A stretch of 64,000 nucleotides of DNA from Hyphomicrobiales bacterium (GCA_016185205.1 JACPOA010000084.1:1-64000), one strand, 5' to 3'; shown: positions 17,262 to 29,143, counted from the first letter of the stretch. Notes: a model not told the origin generated them from the letters alone. Translations and numbers: made by a program.

Positions 17262-19331
17262 TTAATGCACCGCGAACATGAAGTAGGTGATGAAGGCGGC
17301 CGCGCCAATCAGCATGGCGAAGGCGTAGTGGTAGAGATAGCCGGTCTGCAGGCGCACCACATTGCGGGTGACGTCGAGCACGCGGGCGGACACGCCGTCG
17401 GGGCCGAAGCCGTCGATCAGCCAGCCGTCGCCGGCTTTCCAGAGCGAGCGGCCGAGCCACTTGGCCGGGCGCACGAAGATGATTTCGTACAGCTCGTCGA
17501 AGTACCACTTGTTGAGCAGGAAGCGGTAGAGGAAGTCGTGCTGGCGCGCGAGCTCGACCGGGATATCCGGCCGGCGGATATAGAAGTGCCAGGCGACGAT
17601 AAAGCCAAGCGCCATCATCACGGTCGGCAGCAGGGCGATCTCGAGCGGCACGTGATGCATGTTCTCAAGCACGTGGTTGGTCTTCGCGAACACGAGCGAC
17701 TCGCGGAAGAAGCCCTCGACGCCTTGGCCGGCAAAGATTTCCTTGAACGGCAGGCCGGCGAGCACCGAGCCGAGCGCCAGGAAGCCGAGCGGGATCAGCA
17801 TCGTATAGGGGCTCTCATGCGCCTCCTTCCAATGCTTGCGGTCGTGCGGTTCGCCGTGGAAGGTCTTGAAGATCAGCCGCCATGAATAGAACGAGGTAAG
17901 CAGCGCGGCGGCGACCGTGCAGACGAAGGCGTAGAGCGCCATCGGGTTGGTGCCGACATAGGCCGCCTCGATGATGGCGTCCTTGGAGAAATAGCCGGCG
18001 GTGAGCGGGAAGCCGGTGAGCGCCAGCGTGCCGACGATCATCACCGTGTAGGTATAGGGGATACGGTCCTTCAGCCCGCCCATGTGCCGCATGTCCTGCT
18101 CGTGATGCATGGCATGGATCACCGAGCCGGAGCCGAGGAACAACAGCGCCTTGAAGAATGCATGCGTGAACAGGTGGAACATGCCGACCGAATAGGCGCC
18201 GACGCCCATGGCCACGAACATGTAGCCGAGCTGCGAGCAGGTCGAATAGGCGACCACGCGCTTGATGTCGTTCTGCACCAGGGCGACGGTGGCGGCGAAG
18301 ATCGCGGTGGTGGCGCCGATAAAGGTGACGAAAGTCTGCGCGTCGGGCGCCAGTTCGAACAGCGGCGACAGCCGCGCCACCATGAATACGCCGGCCGTCA
18401 CCATGGTGGCGGCGTGGATCAACGCCGAGACCGGGGTCGGGCCTTCCATGGCGTCGGGCAGCCAGGTGTGCAGCAGGAACTGCGCCGACTTGCCCATGGC
18501 GCCCATGAACAGCAGCAAGCAGATCAGCGTGAGCGCGTCGGCGCGCCAGCCGAAGAACCAGATCGTCTTGCCGAGCAGCGAGGGCGCCTGTGCGAACACG
18601 GTTTCCAAATTGATCGCACCGATCAGCATGAACAGCGCGAAAATGCCGAGCGCGAAGCCGAAATCGCCGACGCGGTTGACCACGAAGGCCTTGATCGCGG
18701 CGGCATTGGCTTCCGGCTTGTGATACCAGAAGCCGATCAGCAGATAGCTGGCGAGGCCGACGCCTTCCCAGCCGAAGAACATCTGCACCAGATTGTCGGC
18801 GGTCACCAGCATCAGCATGAAGAAGGTGAAGATCGACAGATAGGCGAAGAAGCGCGGCCGGTACGGGTCCTCTTCCATGTAGCCGATGGAGTAGAGGTGC
18901 ACGAAAGCGGAAATCGTGTTCACCACCACCAGCATCACCGCGGTCAGCGTGTCGATGCGCAGCGCCCAGTCGATCTTGAGGTCGCCGGAGGCGATCCAGG
19001 TGAAGACCTGCACCCGCGCATCGTGATGGCCGAAGCCGACATCGACGAAGGCGATCCACGACAGGATCATGGAGATCATCAGCAGCGTGGTGGTGATCAA
19101 CTCGGCCATGCGCGAGCCGGCGGCCGCCGGCTCATGGCCATGCGCATCGTGGCCGGCGCCATGGCTGTGCGCGGCGTGGCCGGCATGCGTGTCGTGGTGG
19201 GCGACGGCCGCGCCCTCGTCGGCGCCAGGCAGCGGCCCCTGCCCCGGGAAACGACCGATCGCGCCGGCAAGCGCAATCAGCCCGGCGAGAATCGCGCCGA
19301 GCAGCGGCAGAAAGACGATTGCCTGATACAT
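17262..19331 (-). CDS. nuoL: NADH-quinone oxidoreductase subunit L
   Basis: Largest antiporter-like subunit of Complex I with the long lateral helix, 689 aa. It carries [18 protein letters not shown] (conserved Glu), [35 protein letters not shown]-type segments and [18 protein letters not shown]. The C-terminal lateral arm and final TM are present. Between TM1 and TM2 (residues about 38-75) there is a histidine-rich insertion ([19 protein letters not shown]) that looks like a metal-binding or low-complexity loop facing one side of the membrane. It follows nuoK by 7 nt. Confidence 0.97.
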   Translation of the reverse strand: MYQAIVFLPLLGAILAGLIALAGAIGRFPGQGPLPGADEGAAVAHHDTHAGHAAHSHGAGHDAHGHEPAAAGSRMAELITTTLLMISMILSWIAFVDVGFGHHDARVQVFTWIASGDLKIDWALRIDTLTAVMLVVVNTISAFVHLYSIGYMEEDPYRPRFFAYLSIFTFFMLMLVTADNLVQMFFGWEGVGLASYLLIGFWYHKPEANAAAIKAFVVNRVGDFGFALGIFALFMLIGAINLETVFAQAPSLLGKTIWFFGWRADALTLICLLLFMGAMGKSAQFLLHTWLPDAMEGPTPVSALIHAATMVTAGVFMVARLSPLFELAPDAQTFVTFIGATTAIFAATVALVQNDIKRVVAYSTCSQLGYMFVAMGVGAYSVGMFHLFTHAFFKALLFLGSGSVIHAMHHEQDMRHMGGLKDRIPYTYTVMIVGTLALTGFPLTAGYFSKDAIIEAAYVGTNPMALYAFVCTVAAALLTSFYSWRLIFKTFHGEPHDRKHWKEAHESPYTMLIPLGFLALGSVLAGLPFKEIFAGQGVEGFFRESLVFAKTNHVLENMHHVPLEIALLPTVMMALGFIVAWHFYIRRPDIPVELARQHDFLYRFLLNKWYFDELYEIIFVRPAKWLGRSLWKAGDGWLIDGFGPDGVSARVLDVTRNVVRLQTGYLYHYAFAMLIGAAAFITYFMFAVH

Positions 19332-19338
19332 GCGCCCC

Positions 19339-19647
19339 TCAGCCCTTCATCAAATTGATGTCTTCAACCGCGATCGAACCGCGATTGCGGAAATAGACCA
19401 CGAGAATGGCGAGCCCGATCGCCGCTTCGGCGGCCGCGACGGTGAGCACCAAGAGCGCGTAGATCTGACCGACGATGTCGCCCATATGGCTGGAGAAGGC
19501 GACCAGATTGATGTTGACCGCGAGCAGGATCAGCTCGATCGACATCAGGATGATGATCACGTTCTTGCGGTTGAGGAAGATGCCGAAAATCCCGAGCGTG
19601 AACAGGATGGCGGCGACCGAGAGATAATGGCCAATACCGATGGTCAT
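19339..19647 (-). CDS. nuoK: NADH-quinone oxidoreductase subunit K
   Basis: Small membrane subunit of Complex I, 102 aa, three TM helices. The buried glutamates expected for proton transfer are seen in [18 protein letters not shown] (helix 2) and [23 protein letters not shown] (helix 3). It overlaps nuoJ by 4 nt. Confidence 0.97.
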   Translation of the reverse strand: MTIGIGHYLSVAAILFTLGIFGIFLNRKNVIIILMSIELILLAVNINLVAFSSHMGDIVGQIYALLVLTVAAAEAAIGLAILVVYFRNRGSIAVEDINLMKG

Positions 19648-20267
19648 GTGTTGCTCCCCAGGCCCTGGCCGCTGCGCACCTTGAGGATTTGGATCGCCAG
19701 CTTCGGGTCGCGCATGACCTGTGTCGGGATGTCCTGGCGCTTGACGCGCTCCTTGTGGCGCAGCGTCAGCACGATGGCGCCGATCATGGCGACCAGCAGG
19801 ATCACGCCGGCGGCCTCGAAGAAATAGGCATAGCGGGTGTAGAGCACGAGGCCGATCGCCTCGGTGTTGGAAATATTGGCCGGGATCTTGGCGGCGATCG
19901 CCTGCGGAATGCCGGGCCCGATGACCCAGGAGCCCACCACCAGCAGAAGTTCGGCGAGGAAGATGCCGCCGATCAGCATGCCGATCGGCAGGTATTGCAG
20001 CACGCCCTGCTTGAGCTCGGCGAAATCGACGTCGAGCATCATCACCACGAACAGGAACAGCACGGCGACCGCGCCGACATAGACCACGATCAGGATCATC
20101 GCCAGGAATTCGGCGCCCAGCATCACGAACAGCCCGGCCGCGTTGACGAAGGTGAGGATGAGATAGAGCACCGAGTGCACCGGATTGCGCGCCGCGATCA
20201 CCATGAAGGCGCTGGCGACGCAGAGGCCGGCGAACAGATAGAAAAAGAGCGCGGCGACGATCATCAT
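19644..20267 (-). CDS. nuoJ: NADH-quinone oxidoreductase subunit J
   Basis: Membrane subunit of Complex [22 protein letters not shown] starts at 20267 (a second ATG at 20264), giving about 207 aa and five TM helices. [51 protein letters not shown] holds the family motif with the flexible TM3. The frame continues upstream but overlaps nuoI out of frame, so the internal MM is the start. It overlaps nuoK by 4 nt. Confidence 0.95.
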   Translation of the reverse strand: MMIVAALFFYLFAGLCVASAFMVIAARNPVHSVLYLILTFVNAAGLFVMLGAEFLAMILIVVYVGAVAVLFLFVVMMLDVDFAELKQGVLQYLPIGMLIGGIFLAELLLVVGSWVIGPGIPQAIAAKIPANISNTEAIGLVLYTRYAYFFEAAGVILLVAMIGAIVLTLRHKERVKRQDIPTQVMRDPKLAIQILKVRSGQGLGSNT

Positions 20268-20268
20268 C

Positions 20269-20757
20269 TCACCTGTAGGGTGCATCGAGCGCGATGTTGG
20301 TCGCGATCTCGCGCTCCCAACGGTCGCCATTCGCGAGCAGGCGCTCCTTGTCGTAGTAGAGCTCCTCGCGCGTCTCGGTGGCGTATTCGAAATTTGGACC
20401 TTCCACGATGGCATCGACCGGGCAGGCCTCCTGGCACAGGCCGCAATAGATGCATTTGACCATGTCGATGTCGTAGCGCGTGGTGCGGCGCGTGCCGTCA
20501 TTACGGCGCGGACCGGCCTCGATGGTGATGGCCTGCGCCGGGCAGATCGCCTCGCACAGCTTGCAGGCGATGCAGCGTTCCTCGCCGTTCGGATAGCGGC
20601 GCAACGCGTGCTCGCCGCGGAAGCGCGGTGAGATCGGCCCCTTCTCGAACGGATAGTTGAAGGTCGGCTTCGCCTTGAAGAAATAGCGCATCGCCAGCAC
20701 AAACGCCGTCAGGAATTCCCAGAGGAACAGTCGCTGAGCTGCGTGATCGAGCCTCAT
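20269..20757 (-). CDS. nuoI: NADH-quinone oxidoreductase subunit I (two 4Fe-4S)
   Basis: Peripheral-arm ferredoxin-like subunit of Complex I carrying clusters N6a and N6b. 162 aa. It has two CxxCxxCxxxCP motifs: [15 protein letters not shown] and [15 protein letters not shown]. The N-terminal helix RHALRRY-like region anchors it to the membrane arm. It begins 8 nt after nuoH and ends 1 nt before the nuoJ start. Confidence 0.97.
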   Translation of the reverse strand: MRLDHAAQRLFLWEFLTAFVLAMRYFFKAKPTFNYPFEKGPISPRFRGEHALRRYPNGEERCIACKLCEAICPAQAITIEAGPRRNDGTRRTTRYDIDMVKCIYCGLCQEACPVDAIVEGPNFEYATETREELYYDKERLLANGDRWEREIATNIALDAPYR

Positions 20758-20764
20758 CGCATCC

Positions 20765-21790
20765 TCACTTTGCCGCCAGCCCGCCGTATTGGATGGCGAA
20801 CGCGACGATCGCCACCATCGCCAAGGAGATCGGCAGGAACACCTTCCAGCCGAGCCGCATCAGTTGGTCGTAGCGATAACGCGGAACCATGGCCTTAGCC
20901 ATGGCGATCAGGAAGAAGAAGAAGAACCCCTTGAGCGAGAACCAGATCACGCCCGGCACCCAGGTGAACGGCGGATACGGGATCGGTGACAGCCAGCCGC
21001 CCATGAAGAGGATGGTGGCCATGGCGCACATCGTCATGATCGCCACGTATTCGCCGAGCATGAACAGCATGTAGAGCGTGGAGCCGTATTCGACCATGAA
21101 ACCGGCGACCAGCTCGGACTCCGCTTCCACCAGGTCGAACGGCGGCCGGTTGGTTTCCGCCAGCGCCGAGACGAAGAAGATCACGAACATCGGGAACAGC
21201 GGCAGCCAGTACCAGCCGAGCGCCCCGTAGGCCGTATCCTGCGCCCGCACGATGGCCGACAGATTGAGCGAGCCGGCGCACAGCAGCACGGTGATGATGA
21301 CGAAGCCGATGGAGACTTCGTAGGACACCATCTGCGCCGCCGAGCGCAGCGCCGCGAGGAACGGATATTTCGAATTCGACGCCCAGCCGCCCATGATGAT
21401 GCCGTAGACCATGAGCGAGGAGATCGCGAAGATGTACAGCACGCCGACATTGATGTCGGCGACCACCCAGTTGGTATTGACCGGGATCACCGCCCAGGCC
21501 GAGAGCGCCAGCAGGGAGGCGATCAGCGGCGCCAGCACGAACACGCCCTTGTTGGCGCTCGACGGGATCGTCGGCTCCTTCAGGCAGAATTTCAGCATGT
21601 CGGCGAAGGACTGGAACAAACCCCAGGGTCCGACCACGTTGGGTCCGCGCCGCAGTTGCACCGCCGCCCAGATCTTGCGGTCAGCATAGATGAGGTAGGC
21701 GAGCACGACCAGCAGGCAGACCAGCATCAGCAGCGATTGCGCCACCATGACGATCACCGGCCAAACATAGCTGAAGAAGAATTCGGCCAT
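20765..21790 (-). CDS. nuoH: NADH-quinone oxidoreductase subunit H
   Basis: Membrane subunit forming much of the quinone-binding chamber, 341 aa with 8 TM helices. Signatures are [46 protein letters not shown] and [21 protein letters not shown], containing the acidic residues of the E-channel. Its start lies 4 nt from the nuoG stop. Confidence 0.97.
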   Translation of the reverse strand: MAEFFFSYVWPVIVMVAQSLLMLVCLLVVLAYLIYADRKIWAAVQLRRGPNVVGPWGLFQSFADMLKFCLKEPTIPSSANKGVFVLAPLIASLLALSAWAVIPVNTNWVVADINVGVLYIFAISSLMVYGIIMGGWASNSKYPFLAALRSAAQMVSYEVSIGFVIITVLLCAGSLNLSAIVRAQDTAYGALGWYWLPLFPMFVIFFVSALAETNRPPFDLVEAESELVAGFMVEYGSTLYMLFMLGEYVAIMTMCAMATILFMGGWLSPIPYPPFTWVPGVIWFSLKGFFFFFLIAMAKAMVPRYRYDQLMRLGWKVFLPISLAMVAIVAFAIQYGGLAAK

Positions 21791-21794
21791 CGCC

Positions 21795-23876
21795 CTACTC
21801 CGCCGCCGTCAGTGGCGAATGCTTCGCCGCCGCGTTCGCCAGCGCCGAACACTCGGCCATGATGGCGGATGCGCGCGCGATAGGATTGGTGAAATAGAAG
21901 TCGGCCACCGACGATGCGAGCTGCGCCTTGTCGGGCGTGCCGCCGAGCTTGGCGAGCTTGCCGATATCGGCGGCATCGGCCGGCGCGATCTGATCGATGT
22001 GCATCATGTGCGGATGCGCGGCGAACAGCGCCTGCCGCAAAGCGCTGAGCGAGTCATAGGGCAGCGTGTGGCCGAGCGCGTCGGACAGCGCGCGCAGGAT
22101 CGCCCAGTCCTCGCGCGCATCGCCCGGCGGGAACGCGGCGCGGCTGGCCATCTGCACGCGGCCCTCGGTGTTCACATAGATCGCGGATTTTTCCGGATAG
22201 GCGGCGCCCGGCAGGATCACGTCGGCGCGATGCGCGCCGCGGTCGCCATGGGTGCCGATATAGACGACGAACGGTCCGGGCGCGACCTCGACCTCGTCGG
22301 CGCCGAGCAGGAACAACAGTTCGACGCCGCCCGCGGCCATCTGCGCGACATCAAGCCCGCCCGCGCTGGGAGTAAGGCCAAGATCGAGCGCGCCGACGCG
22401 GGACGCGGCGGTATGCAATACCGAAAAGCCGTTCCAGCCATCCGTGATGGCGCCGAATTCGACCGCCGCCCTGGCGGCCAGCGACGCGATCGCCGCGCCG
22501 TCCTTGCGCGCCAGCGCACCGGCGCCGACCAGGATGAGCGGATTTTTCGCGGCCTTCAGCGCCTCGGCGAACTTGGTTTGGGCGAGACCGGCGAGCGTGT
22601 CCGCGCCGGCGCCGAGATAGTCATATGAATAGGTGAGATCGGCCTTGTCGCCGATCACGCCGATCGGGAACGGGCCGGCGCGCCAGCGCTTGCGGATGCG
22701 GGCGTTGAGCACCGGCGCCTCACGGCGCGGATTGGAGCCGACGATCAGCAGCGCATCGGCGTGCTCGATGCCGGCGATGGTGGCGTTGAACAGATAGCTC
22801 GCCCTGCCCCGTTTCGGATCGAACGCCGCGCCGTCCTGGCGCGCGTCGATATTGGCGCTGCCGAGGCGGGTCATCAGGTCCTTGAGCGCGTACATTTCCT
22901 CGGCGCCGGCGAGATCGCCGACGATGGCGCCGACCTTCTTGCCGGACGTCGATTTGAGCTTGCCGGCGATGGCCGCGAAGGCTTCCTTCCAGCTCGCCGA
23001 CCGCAGGCGGCCGTTCTCGCGCAGATAGGGCTGATCCAGCCGCTGCGTGCGCAGACCGTCGACCACGTGTCGCGTTTTGTCGGAAATCCACTCTTCGTTC
23101 ACGTCGTCATTGTTACGCGGCAGGATGCGCATCACCTCGCGGCCGCGCGTGTCGATGCGGATGGCCGAGCCGAGCGCGTCCATCACGTCGACCGACTGCG
23201 TCTTGTTGAGCTCCCACGGCCGCGCCGCGAAGGCATAGGGCTTGGAGGTGAGCGCGCCGACCGGACAGAGATCGACCACGTTGCTTTGCAGCTCCGAGGT
23301 CATCGCGTGCTCGAGATAGGTGGTGATCTCCATGTCCTCGCCGCGGCCGATGGCGCCGAGCTCAGGCACGCCGGCCACCTCGGTCGAGAAGCGGATGCAG
23401 CGCGTGCAGTGGATGCAGCGCGTCATGATGGTCTTGACCAGCGGACCGATATATTTGTCCTCGACCGCGCGCTTGTTCTCGGCATAGCGGCTGGCATCGG
23501 ACCCATAGGCCATGGCCTGGTCCTGCAGATCGCATTCGCCGCCCTGGTCGCAGATCGGACAATCGAGTGGGTGGTTGACCAGCAGGAACTCCATCACGCC
23601 TTCGCGCGCCTTCTTCACCATCGGCGACTTGGTGCTCAGGACTTTCGGTGAGCCGTCTTTGTTGGGCATCAGGTCCTTGACGCCCATGGCGCACGAGGCC
23701 TGCGGCTTCGGAATCCCCACCACTTCGATCAAACACATGCGGCAATTGCCGGCGATCGACAGCTGTTCGTGGAAGCAGAAGCGCGGGATTTCCGCGCCGG
23801 CGGCTTCGCAGGCCTGGAGCAGCGTGTACTCCGGCGGAACGTCGACTTCTTTACCGTCAATGATGAGCTTGGCCAT
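21795..23876 (-). CDS. nuoG: NADH-quinone oxidoreductase subunit G
   Basis: Large iron-sulfur subunit of the Complex I NADH module, 693 aa. The N-terminal 2Fe-2S ferredoxin domain has [15 protein letters not shown]. It is followed by the His-Cys3 N5 site ([18 protein letters not shown]) and a 4Fe-4S pair near [16 protein letters not shown] with [10 protein letters not shown]. The C-terminal molybdopterin-oxidoreductase-like domain, which is catalytically silent, fills residues about 220-690. It lies 10 nt downstream of the small coiled-coil gene. Confidence 0.96.
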   Translation of the reverse strand: MAKLIIDGKEVDVPPEYTLLQACEAAGAEIPRFCFHEQLSIAGNCRMCLIEVVGIPKPQASCAMGVKDLMPNKDGSPKVLSTKSPMVKKAREGVMEFLLVNHPLDCPICDQGGECDLQDQAMAYGSDASRYAENKRAVEDKYIGPLVKTIMTRCIHCTRCIRFSTEVAGVPELGAIGRGEDMEITTYLEHAMTSELQSNVVDLCPVGALTSKPYAFAARPWELNKTQSVDVMDALGSAIRIDTRGREVMRILPRNNDDVNEEWISDKTRHVVDGLRTQRLDQPYLRENGRLRSASWKEAFAAIAGKLKSTSGKKVGAIVGDLAGAEEMYALKDLMTRLGSANIDARQDGAAFDPKRGRASYLFNATIAGIEHADALLIVGSNPRREAPVLNARIRKRWRAGPFPIGVIGDKADLTYSYDYLGAGADTLAGLAQTKFAEALKAAKNPLILVGAGALARKDGAAIASLAARAAVEFGAITDGWNGFSVLHTAASRVGALDLGLTPSAGGLDVAQMAAGGVELLFLLGADEVEVAPGPFVVYIGTHGDRGAHRADVILPGAAYPEKSAIYVNTEGRVQMASRAAFPPGDAREDWAILRALSDALGHTLPYDSLSALRQALFAAHPHMMHIDQIAPADAADIGKLAKLGGTPDKAQLASSVADFYFTNPIARASAIMAECSALANAAAKHSPLTAAE

Positions 23877-23886
23877 TCAATTCCGC

Positions 23887-24096
23887 CTAATGCGCCGCAT
23901 CCGTTAGTTCAAGCCGCCGTTCGATACGCTCGACACGACTATCTAAACGATCGAGCGGCCGGTTAACGCCTGCCAGCCCTTCCTCAACCGAGGTCACACG
24001 ACTTTTCAAATCCTGCAAATCATCCGCCATGCGTTCGGTACGCTCGTCGATTTTGCGCAGTAGAACGAGAACGACATTGTCAGGCTCGCTTGCCAT
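23887..24096 (-). CDS. small coiled-coil protein inserted between nuoF and nuoG
   Basis: 69 aa, highly charged: IDERTERMADDLQDLKSRV is followed by two further heptad-like repeats, LDRLDSRVERIERRLEL. No TM helix or signal peptide. Hydrophobic a/d positions (L, V, I) every 3-4 residues predict one long parallel coiled coil. It starts with ATG at 24096 on the operon strand, 67 nt after nuoF, and ends 10 nt before nuoG. Similar short helical proteins often sit near sensor or defence genes, but nothing shows a Complex I role. It could be an assembly accessory or a bystander. Confidence 0.65.
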   Translation of the reverse strand: MASEPDNVVLVLLRKIDERTERMADDLQDLKSRVTSVEEGLAGVNRPLDRLDSRVERIERRLELTDAAH

Positions 24097-24163
24097 CGTG
24101 TTCTCCCTATTCCCGCACGTTCACTCACATTTCCCGATGCAGATGCTCGCCGCACCGGTCGTC

Positions 24164-25474
24164 CTACTCCGCCGCCTCGCGCACCGCGCCATGGGCGTCG
24201 GCATTGCGCGTATATTGGTCGATGCGCCGCTCGATTTCGGGCCGGAAATGCCGCAGCAGTCCCTGCACCGGCCAGGCGGCGCCATCACCGAAGGCACAGA
24301 TGGTGTGGCCTTCGATTTGGGTGGTGACTTCCCACAGCATGTCGATCTCGCGCTTCTGCGCGCGGCCTTCCGTCATGCGGGTGAGCACGCGCCACATCCA
24401 GCCCATGCCCTCGCGGCAGGGCGTGCACTGGCCGCAGCTCTCGTGCTTGTAGAAATAGGAGATACGCGTCATGGCACGGATGATGTCGGTGGACTTGTCC
24501 ATCACGACCACGCCGGCGGTGCCGAGCGCCGACTTCTTGTCGCGGCAGCCGTCGAAATCCATCAGCAGCGTATCGGCCTGATCGGCGCCGGCCGGCACCA
24601 AAGGCATCGACGAGCCGCCCGGAATGACCGCCAGCAGATTGTCCCAGCCGCCGCGCACGCCGCCGGCATGGGTCTCCAGCAGTTCGCGCAGCGGAATGCC
24701 CATCGCGTCTTCGACGTTGCAGGGCTTTACGACGTGGCCGGAAATGCAGAACAGCTTGGTGCCGGTATTGTTGGGCCGGCCGATGCCGGCGAACCAGGTC
24801 GCGCCGCGCCGCATGATGTCGGGCACCACCGCGATCGACTCGACGTTCTGCACCGTGGTCGGGCAGCCGTAGAGGCCGACATTGGCCGGGAACGGCGGCT
24901 TCAGGCGCGGCTGGCCCTTCTTGCCTTCCAGACTTTCGAGCAGCGCGGTTTCCTCGCCGCAGATATAGGCGCCGGCGCCGTGATGCACGTAGAGATCGAA
25001 ATCCCAGCCGTGCACATTGTTCTTGCCGATCAGCTTAGCCTCATAGGCCTCGTCGATCGCCGCCTGCAGGCGTTCACGCTCGCGGATGAATTCGCCGCGC
25101 ACATAGATGTAGCCGGCATTGGCGCCCATGGCGCAGCCGGCGATCAGGCAGCCCTCGATCAGGAGATGCGGATCGTTGCGCATGATCTCGCGGTCTTTGC
25201 AGGTGCCGGGCTCGGATTCGTCGGCATTGACCACGAGATAATGCGGGCGCTCGCCCAACTGCTTGGGCATGAACGACCACTTCAATCCGGTCGGGAAGCC
25301 GGCGCCGCCGCGACCGCGCAGGCCGGAGGCCTTCACATCGTTGACGATGGCGTCGCGCCCCTTGGCCAGGATCGCCTTGGTGCCGTCCCAGGCGCCGCGC
25401 GCACGCGCGCCCTTGAGCCCCGAGTCATGGAGCCCGTAGAGATTTTTGAAAATGCGATCCTTGTCAGCGAGCAT
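24164..25474 (-). CDS. nuoF: NADH-quinone oxidoreductase subunit F
   Basis: NADH- and FMN-binding subunit of Complex I carrying cluster N3, 436 aa. The FMN/NADH site includes [18 protein letters not shown] and [15 protein letters not shown]. The 4Fe-4S motif is [12 protein letters not shown] with a fourth cysteine downstream near GDGAAW. Its start overlaps nothing; the nuoE stop lies 12 nt away. The 67-nt spacer before the next gene is the longest gap in this operon segment. Confidence 0.97.
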   Translation of the reverse strand: MLADKDRIFKNLYGLHDSGLKGARARGAWDGTKAILAKGRDAIVNDVKASGLRGRGGAGFPTGLKWSFMPKQLGERPHYLVVNADESEPGTCKDREIMRNDPHLLIEGCLIAGCAMGANAGYIYVRGEFIRERERLQAAIDEAYEAKLIGKNNVHGWDFDLYVHHGAGAYICGEETALLESLEGKKGQPRLKPPFPANVGLYGCPTTVQNVESIAVVPDIMRRGATWFAGIGRPNNTGTKLFCISGHVVKPCNVEDAMGIPLRELLETHAGGVRGGWDNLLAVIPGGSSMPLVPAGADQADTLLMDFDGCRDKKSALGTAGVVVMDKSTDIIRAMTRISYFYKHESCGQCTPCREGMGWMWRVLTRMTEGRAQKREIDMLWEVTTQIEGHTICAFGDGAAWPVQGLLRHFRPEIERRIDQYTRNADAHGAVREAAE

Positions 25475-25486
25475 TGATTGTTCCCG

Positions 25487-26116
25487 TCAGGAGCGCTTTG
25501 AATCGGAATAGAGCGATTTGTCGGTCAGCGTGGTCGGACCGCCAACCGGCGCCGACAGCTGCCGGTCGATCTGCGGGCCGGGCTTCGGCGTCTTGCCGGC
25601 GGCAAACTGGTCGAGCACCTTGCCGAAGCTTTCGGCGGTCAGGTCCTCGTAGTAGTCGGAACCGACCTGCACCATCGGCGCATTGACGCAGGCGCCCAGG
25701 CATTCGACCTCGACCCAGGAGAACTTGCCGTCCTCGGTGACGTGCATCTGATCGCCGATGCGCTTGCGGCAGACTTTTTCCAGCTCGTCGGCGCCGCGCA
25801 GCCGGCACGGCGTGGTGCCGCACAGTTGCACGTGGACTTTGCCGACCGGCGCCAGATTGAACATGGTGTAGAAGGTGGCGACTTCGAGCACGCGGATATG
25901 CGCCATGCCGAGGAATTCGGCGACCGCGCGGATGGCCGCTTCCGGCAGCCAGCCGCCGACCTGCTCCTGCGCGCGCCATAGCAGCGGAATCACCGCCGAC
26001 TGCTGGCGGCCTTCCGGATATTTGGCGATTTGCTGCTTGGCCCAAGCCAAGTTGTCCTTGCTGAAGGCGAATTCCTTCGGCTGCTGTTCCGGCGGGGCGA
26101 GACGACGAACGCTCAT
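25487..26116 (-). CDS. nuoE: NADH-quinone oxidoreductase subunit E
   Basis: Thioredoxin-fold 2Fe-2S subunit (cluster N1a). [19 protein letters not shown] at 26116 gives 209 aa. Cluster cysteines are in [10 protein letters not shown] (C-x4-C) and [10 protein letters not shown] (C-x3-C). The C-terminus has an extra tail of about 45 residues with basic and Pro/Gly content, as in many alphaproteobacterial NuoE. The start overlaps the nuoD stop as ATGA. Confidence 0.96.
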   Translation of the reverse strand: MSVRRLAPPEQQPKEFAFSKDNLAWAKQQIAKYPEGRQQSAVIPLLWRAQEQVGGWLPEAAIRAVAEFLGMAHIRVLEVATFYTMFNLAPVGKVHVQLCGTTPCRLRGADELEKVCRKRIGDQMHVTEDGKFSWVEVECLGACVNAPMVQVGSDYYEDLTAESFGKVLDQFAAGKTPKPGPQIDRQLSAPVGGPTTLTDKSLYSDSKRS

Positions 26117-27303
26117 CGGTCGATCTCCCCGAACACGATGTCGAGCGTGCCCATGATGCAGGACACGTCGGCCAGCAGGTGACCGCGGCACATGAAATCC
26201 ATCGCGCCCAAATGCGCGTAGCCGGGCGCGCGGATTTTGCATTTGTAGGGTTTGTTGCTGCCGTCGGCGACCAGATAGACGCCGAACTCGCCCTTGGGCG
26301 CCTCGACCGCGGCATAGGTCTCGCCGGCCGGCACGTGGAAGCCTTCGGTGTAGAGCTTGAAGTGATGGATCAACGATTCCATGGAGCGTTTCATTTCAGC
26401 GCGCTTGGGTGGCACGATCTTGTTGTCGACGACCGAGATCGGCCCCTGGCCTTGCGGGCTGCGCAGTTTTTCGACGCACTGCTTCATGATGCGGATCGAC
26501 TGGCACATCTCCTCCATGCGGATGAGATAGCGGTCGTAAGAGTCGCCGTGCTTGCCGACCGGAATGTCGAATTCGAGCTCGGAATAGCACTCGTAGGGCT
26601 GCGACTTGCGCAGATCCCAGGCCGCGCCCGAACCGCGCACCATCACGCCGGAGAAGCCGCGGGCCCAGGCGTCCGCCAGCTTGACCACGCCGATGTCGAC
26701 CATACGCTGCTTGAAGATGCGGTTCTCGGTGAGCAGGCCGTGCAGGTCGTCGACGAATTTCAGATACGGATCGCAGAAGTCCCAGATGTCGTCGATCAGC
26801 TTGTTCGGCAGGTCCTGGTGCACGCCGCCGACGCGGAAATAAGCCGCGTGCATGCGCGCGCCCGAGGCGCGCTCATAAAATCCCATCAGCTTCTCGCGCT
26901 CTTCGAAGCCCCACACCGGCGGGGTGAGCGCGCCCACGTCCAGCGCCTGCGTGGTGATGTTGAGGATGTGCGACAGCAGCCGGCCGATTTCCGAATAGAG
27001 CACGCGGATGAGCTGGCCGCGTTTGGGCAGCTGGACGCCCAGCAGTTTCTCCGCCGCCAGGCAGAAGGCGTGCTCCTGATTCATCGGCGCGACATAATCG
27101 AGCCGGTCGAAATACGGCACCGCCTGCATATAGGTCTTGTACTCGATCAGCTTTTCGGTGCCGCGATGCAGCAAGCCGATATGCGGATCGACGCGCTCGA
27201 CGATCTCGCCGTCGAGTTCCAGCACCAGGCGCAGCACGCCGTGCGCGGCCGGATGCTGCGGCCCGAAATTGATGGTGAAATTGCGTACCGCGGTTTCAGC
27301 CAT
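26113..27303 (-). CDS. nuoD: NADH-quinone oxidoreductase subunit D
   Basis: 49-kDa quinone-site subunit. The ATG at 27303 ([22 protein letters not shown]) gives 396 aa. The GPQHPAAHG loop is part of the quinone pocket. The segment [31 protein letters not shown] and the C-terminal DIVFGEIDR are typical. It starts 3 nt past the nuoC stop and overlaps nuoE by 4 nt. Confidence 0.97.
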   Translation of the reverse strand: MAETAVRNFTINFGPQHPAAHGVLRLVLELDGEIVERVDPHIGLLHRGTEKLIEYKTYMQAVPYFDRLDYVAPMNQEHAFCLAAEKLLGVQLPKRGQLIRVLYSEIGRLLSHILNITTQALDVGALTPPVWGFEEREKLMGFYERASGARMHAAYFRVGGVHQDLPNKLIDDIWDFCDPYLKFVDDLHGLLTENRIFKQRMVDIGVVKLADAWARGFSGVMVRGSGAAWDLRKSQPYECYSELEFDIPVGKHGDSYDRYLIRMEEMCQSIRIMKQCVEKLRSPQGQGPISVVDNKIVPPKRAEMKRSMESLIHHFKLYTEGFHVPAGETYAAVEAPKGEFGVYLVADGSNKPYKCKIRAPGYAHLGAMDFMCRGHLLADVSCIMGTLDIVFGEIDR

Positions 27304-27305
27304 TT

Positions 27306-27905
27306 TCACTTCGCCTTCTCGTCGCCGGGCAGCACGTAGTCGGTACCTTCCCAGGGCGACAGGAAATCGAAGTTGCGGAACTCCTGCGCCAGCCGAACCT
27401 TTTCGTAGACGACGCGCTTGAGCTCGTCGTCGTAGCGCACCTCGACAAAGCCGGTGAGCGGGAAATCCTTGCGCAGCGGATGGCCCTCGAAACCGTAGTC
27501 GGTGAGGATGCGGCGCAGGTCGGGATGGCCGGAAAACAGCACGCCGTAGAGATCGAAGGTTTCGCGCTCGTACCAATCGGCGCCGCGGAACACCTCGACC
27601 AGCGAGGGCACCGGCGTCACCTCGTCGGTCACGGCCTTCACGCGGATGCGCTGGTTCAGCCGCGGCGACAGCAAATGGTAGACCACGTCGAAGCGCTGCG
27701 CGCGGCTCGGCCAGTCGACCGCGGTGATGTCGATGATGCAGATGAACTGGCAGGCCGGATCGTCGCGCAGGAAGGTCGCGACCTTGACGATGTCGGCGGC
27801 CTTGGCGTTGACGGCGAGTTCGCCATTCGCCACCTCATAGCCGATGACGGACGCCGGCAACGCGGTCTTGATCGTTGTCCCAAGCCTGTCGAGCGCTTCG
27901 TCCAT
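27306..27905 (-). CDS. nuoC: NADH-quinone oxidoreductase subunit C
   Basis: 30-kDa peripheral-arm subunit. [17 protein letters not shown] at 27905 gives 199 aa. The family signature [47 protein letters not shown] is intact. The frame extends upstream but overlaps nuoB in a different frame, so the internal ATG is the start. nuoC and nuoD are separate genes, as usual outside gammaproteobacteria. Confidence 0.97.
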   Translation of the reverse strand: MDEALDRLGTTIKTALPASVIGYEVANGELAVNAKAADIVKVATFLRDDPACQFICIIDITAVDWPSRAQRFDVVYHLLSPRLNQRIRVKAVTDEVTPVPSLVEVFRGADWYERETFDLYGVLFSGHPDLRRILTDYGFEGHPLRKDFPLTGFVEVRYDDELKRVVYEKVRLAQEFRNFDFLSPWEGTDYVLPGDEKAK

Positions 27906-27916
27906 TTCTGCTCCGC

Positions 27917-28477
27917 TTAACGCTCGATCGTGCCGGTACGGCGAATCTTCTTCTGCAACAGCATCACGCCGTAGAGCAGCGCCTCGGCGGTCGGCGGACA
28001 GCCGGGTACATAGATGTCGACCGGCACGATGCGATCGCAGCCGCGCACCACCGAATACGAATAATGATAGTAGCCGCCGCCGTTGGCGCAGGATCCCATC
28101 GAGATCACGTAGCGCGGCTCCGGCATCTGGTCGTAGACCTTGCGCATGGCCGGCGCCATTTTGTTGGTGAGCGTGCCGGCGACGATCATGACGTCGGACT
28201 GGCGCGGGCTGGCGCGCGGCGCGAAGCCGTAGCGCTCGCAATCATAGCGCGGCATCGCCATGTGCATCATCTCGACCGCGCAGCAGGCGAGCCCGAAGGT
28301 CATCCACATCAGCGAGCCGGTGCGCGACCAGGTGATCAGGTCGTCGACCGCGGTGATGACGAAGCCCTTGTCGGCGAGTTCGTTGTTGATGGTGCCGAAA
28401 AACGCATCGTCGGCGCCAACCGGCTTGCCGGTGCGCGGATCGAGAATGCCTGTCGGCGCGGGTGCGACCAGGGTCAT
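27917..28477 (-). CDS. nuoB: NADH-quinone oxidoreductase subunit B
   Basis: 20-kDa subunit carrying terminal cluster N2. [19 protein letters not shown] at 28477 gives 186 aa. Cluster ligands are the adjacent cysteines in [12 protein letters not shown], one in [13 protein letters not shown], and one in [13 protein letters not shown]. It lies 7 nt downstream of nuoA. Confidence 0.97.
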   Translation of the reverse strand: MTLVAPAPTGILDPRTGKPVGADDAFFGTINNELADKGFVITAVDDLITWSRTGSLMWMTFGLACCAVEMMHMAMPRYDCERYGFAPRASPRQSDVMIVAGTLTNKMAPAMRKVYDQMPEPRYVISMGSCANGGGYYHYSYSVVRGCDRIVPVDIYVPGCPPTAEALLYGVMLLQKKIRRTGTIER

Positions 28478-28484
28478 GGGTGAC

Positions 28485-28850
28485 TCAATCCCATTCGAGC
28501 GCCCCCTTCTTCCATTCATAGATGAAGCCGACGGTCAGCACGCCCAGGAACGCCATCATCGTCCAGAAGCCGAAGAGGCCGATCTGACGGAACGCCACCG
28601 CCCACGGGAACAGAAAGCTCACTTCGAGGTCGAAGATAATGAACAGGATGGCGACGAGATAGAAGCGCACGTCGAATTTCATGCGCGCGTCGTCGAAGGC
28701 GTTGAAGCCGCACTCGTAAGCCGAGAGCTTCTCCGGGTCCGGCGACTTGAAGGCGACAAGGAAAGGCGCGATCAGCAGCGCACCTGCGATCACCAGCGCG
28801 ACCGCCACGAATATGATCACCGGGAGATAGTCCAGCAGCAATGCGTTCAT
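28485..28850 (-). CDS. nuoA: NADH-quinone oxidoreductase subunit A
   Basis: First gene of the operon and a membrane subunit at the arm junction. [19 protein letters not shown] at 28850 gives 121 aa and three TM helices. The quinone-site loop [37 protein letters not shown] carries the reporter cysteine. The operon promoter should lie in 28851-29000, but I cannot single out one convincing -35/-10 pair. The 293-nt gap to the divergent gene at 29144 shows no other gene. Confidence 0.96.
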   Translation of the reverse strand: MNALLLDYLPVIIFVAVALVIAGALLIAPFLVAFKSPDPEKLSAYECGFNAFDDARMKFDVRFYLVAILFIIFDLEVSFLFPWAVAFRQIGLFGFWTMMAFLGVLTVGFIYEWKKGALEWD

Positions 28851-29039
28851 CGGCGACCTCAGCAGCCCACAGCCCCGCCCCGACCCGGAATTACGCCCGC
28901 CCTGGACCTCTCGGCGCCCTGAACCCGCGCCAAAACCTCGCACACCAAACGCCCTTGCAGTGTTGGAAGTAGCTCAAGGACGGGAGCGGCTGAGGCTTAG
29001 CGCAGCGCACAATGGGTGGCAAGCCAACATTCGATAGGC

Positions 29040-29060
29040 ATGCATGTAACCGTCATGCAT
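29040..29060. promoter_or_regulatory. perfect 7-bp inverted repeat upstream of a receptor gene
   Basis: ATGCATG-N7-CATGCAT lies about 84 nt upstream of the Bug receptor start and about 190 nt from nuoA, in the divergent spacer. The spacing suits a dimeric regulator operator. The regulator is unknown. Confidence 0.4.
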
Positions 29061-29143
29061 GGCCGGAATTGACCTAGCGCAATGCGGCGTCGATAGTTCT
29101 GTGTCCGCGCCGGCGATCCGCGCGCCGCAACCCGGGGACCGCG

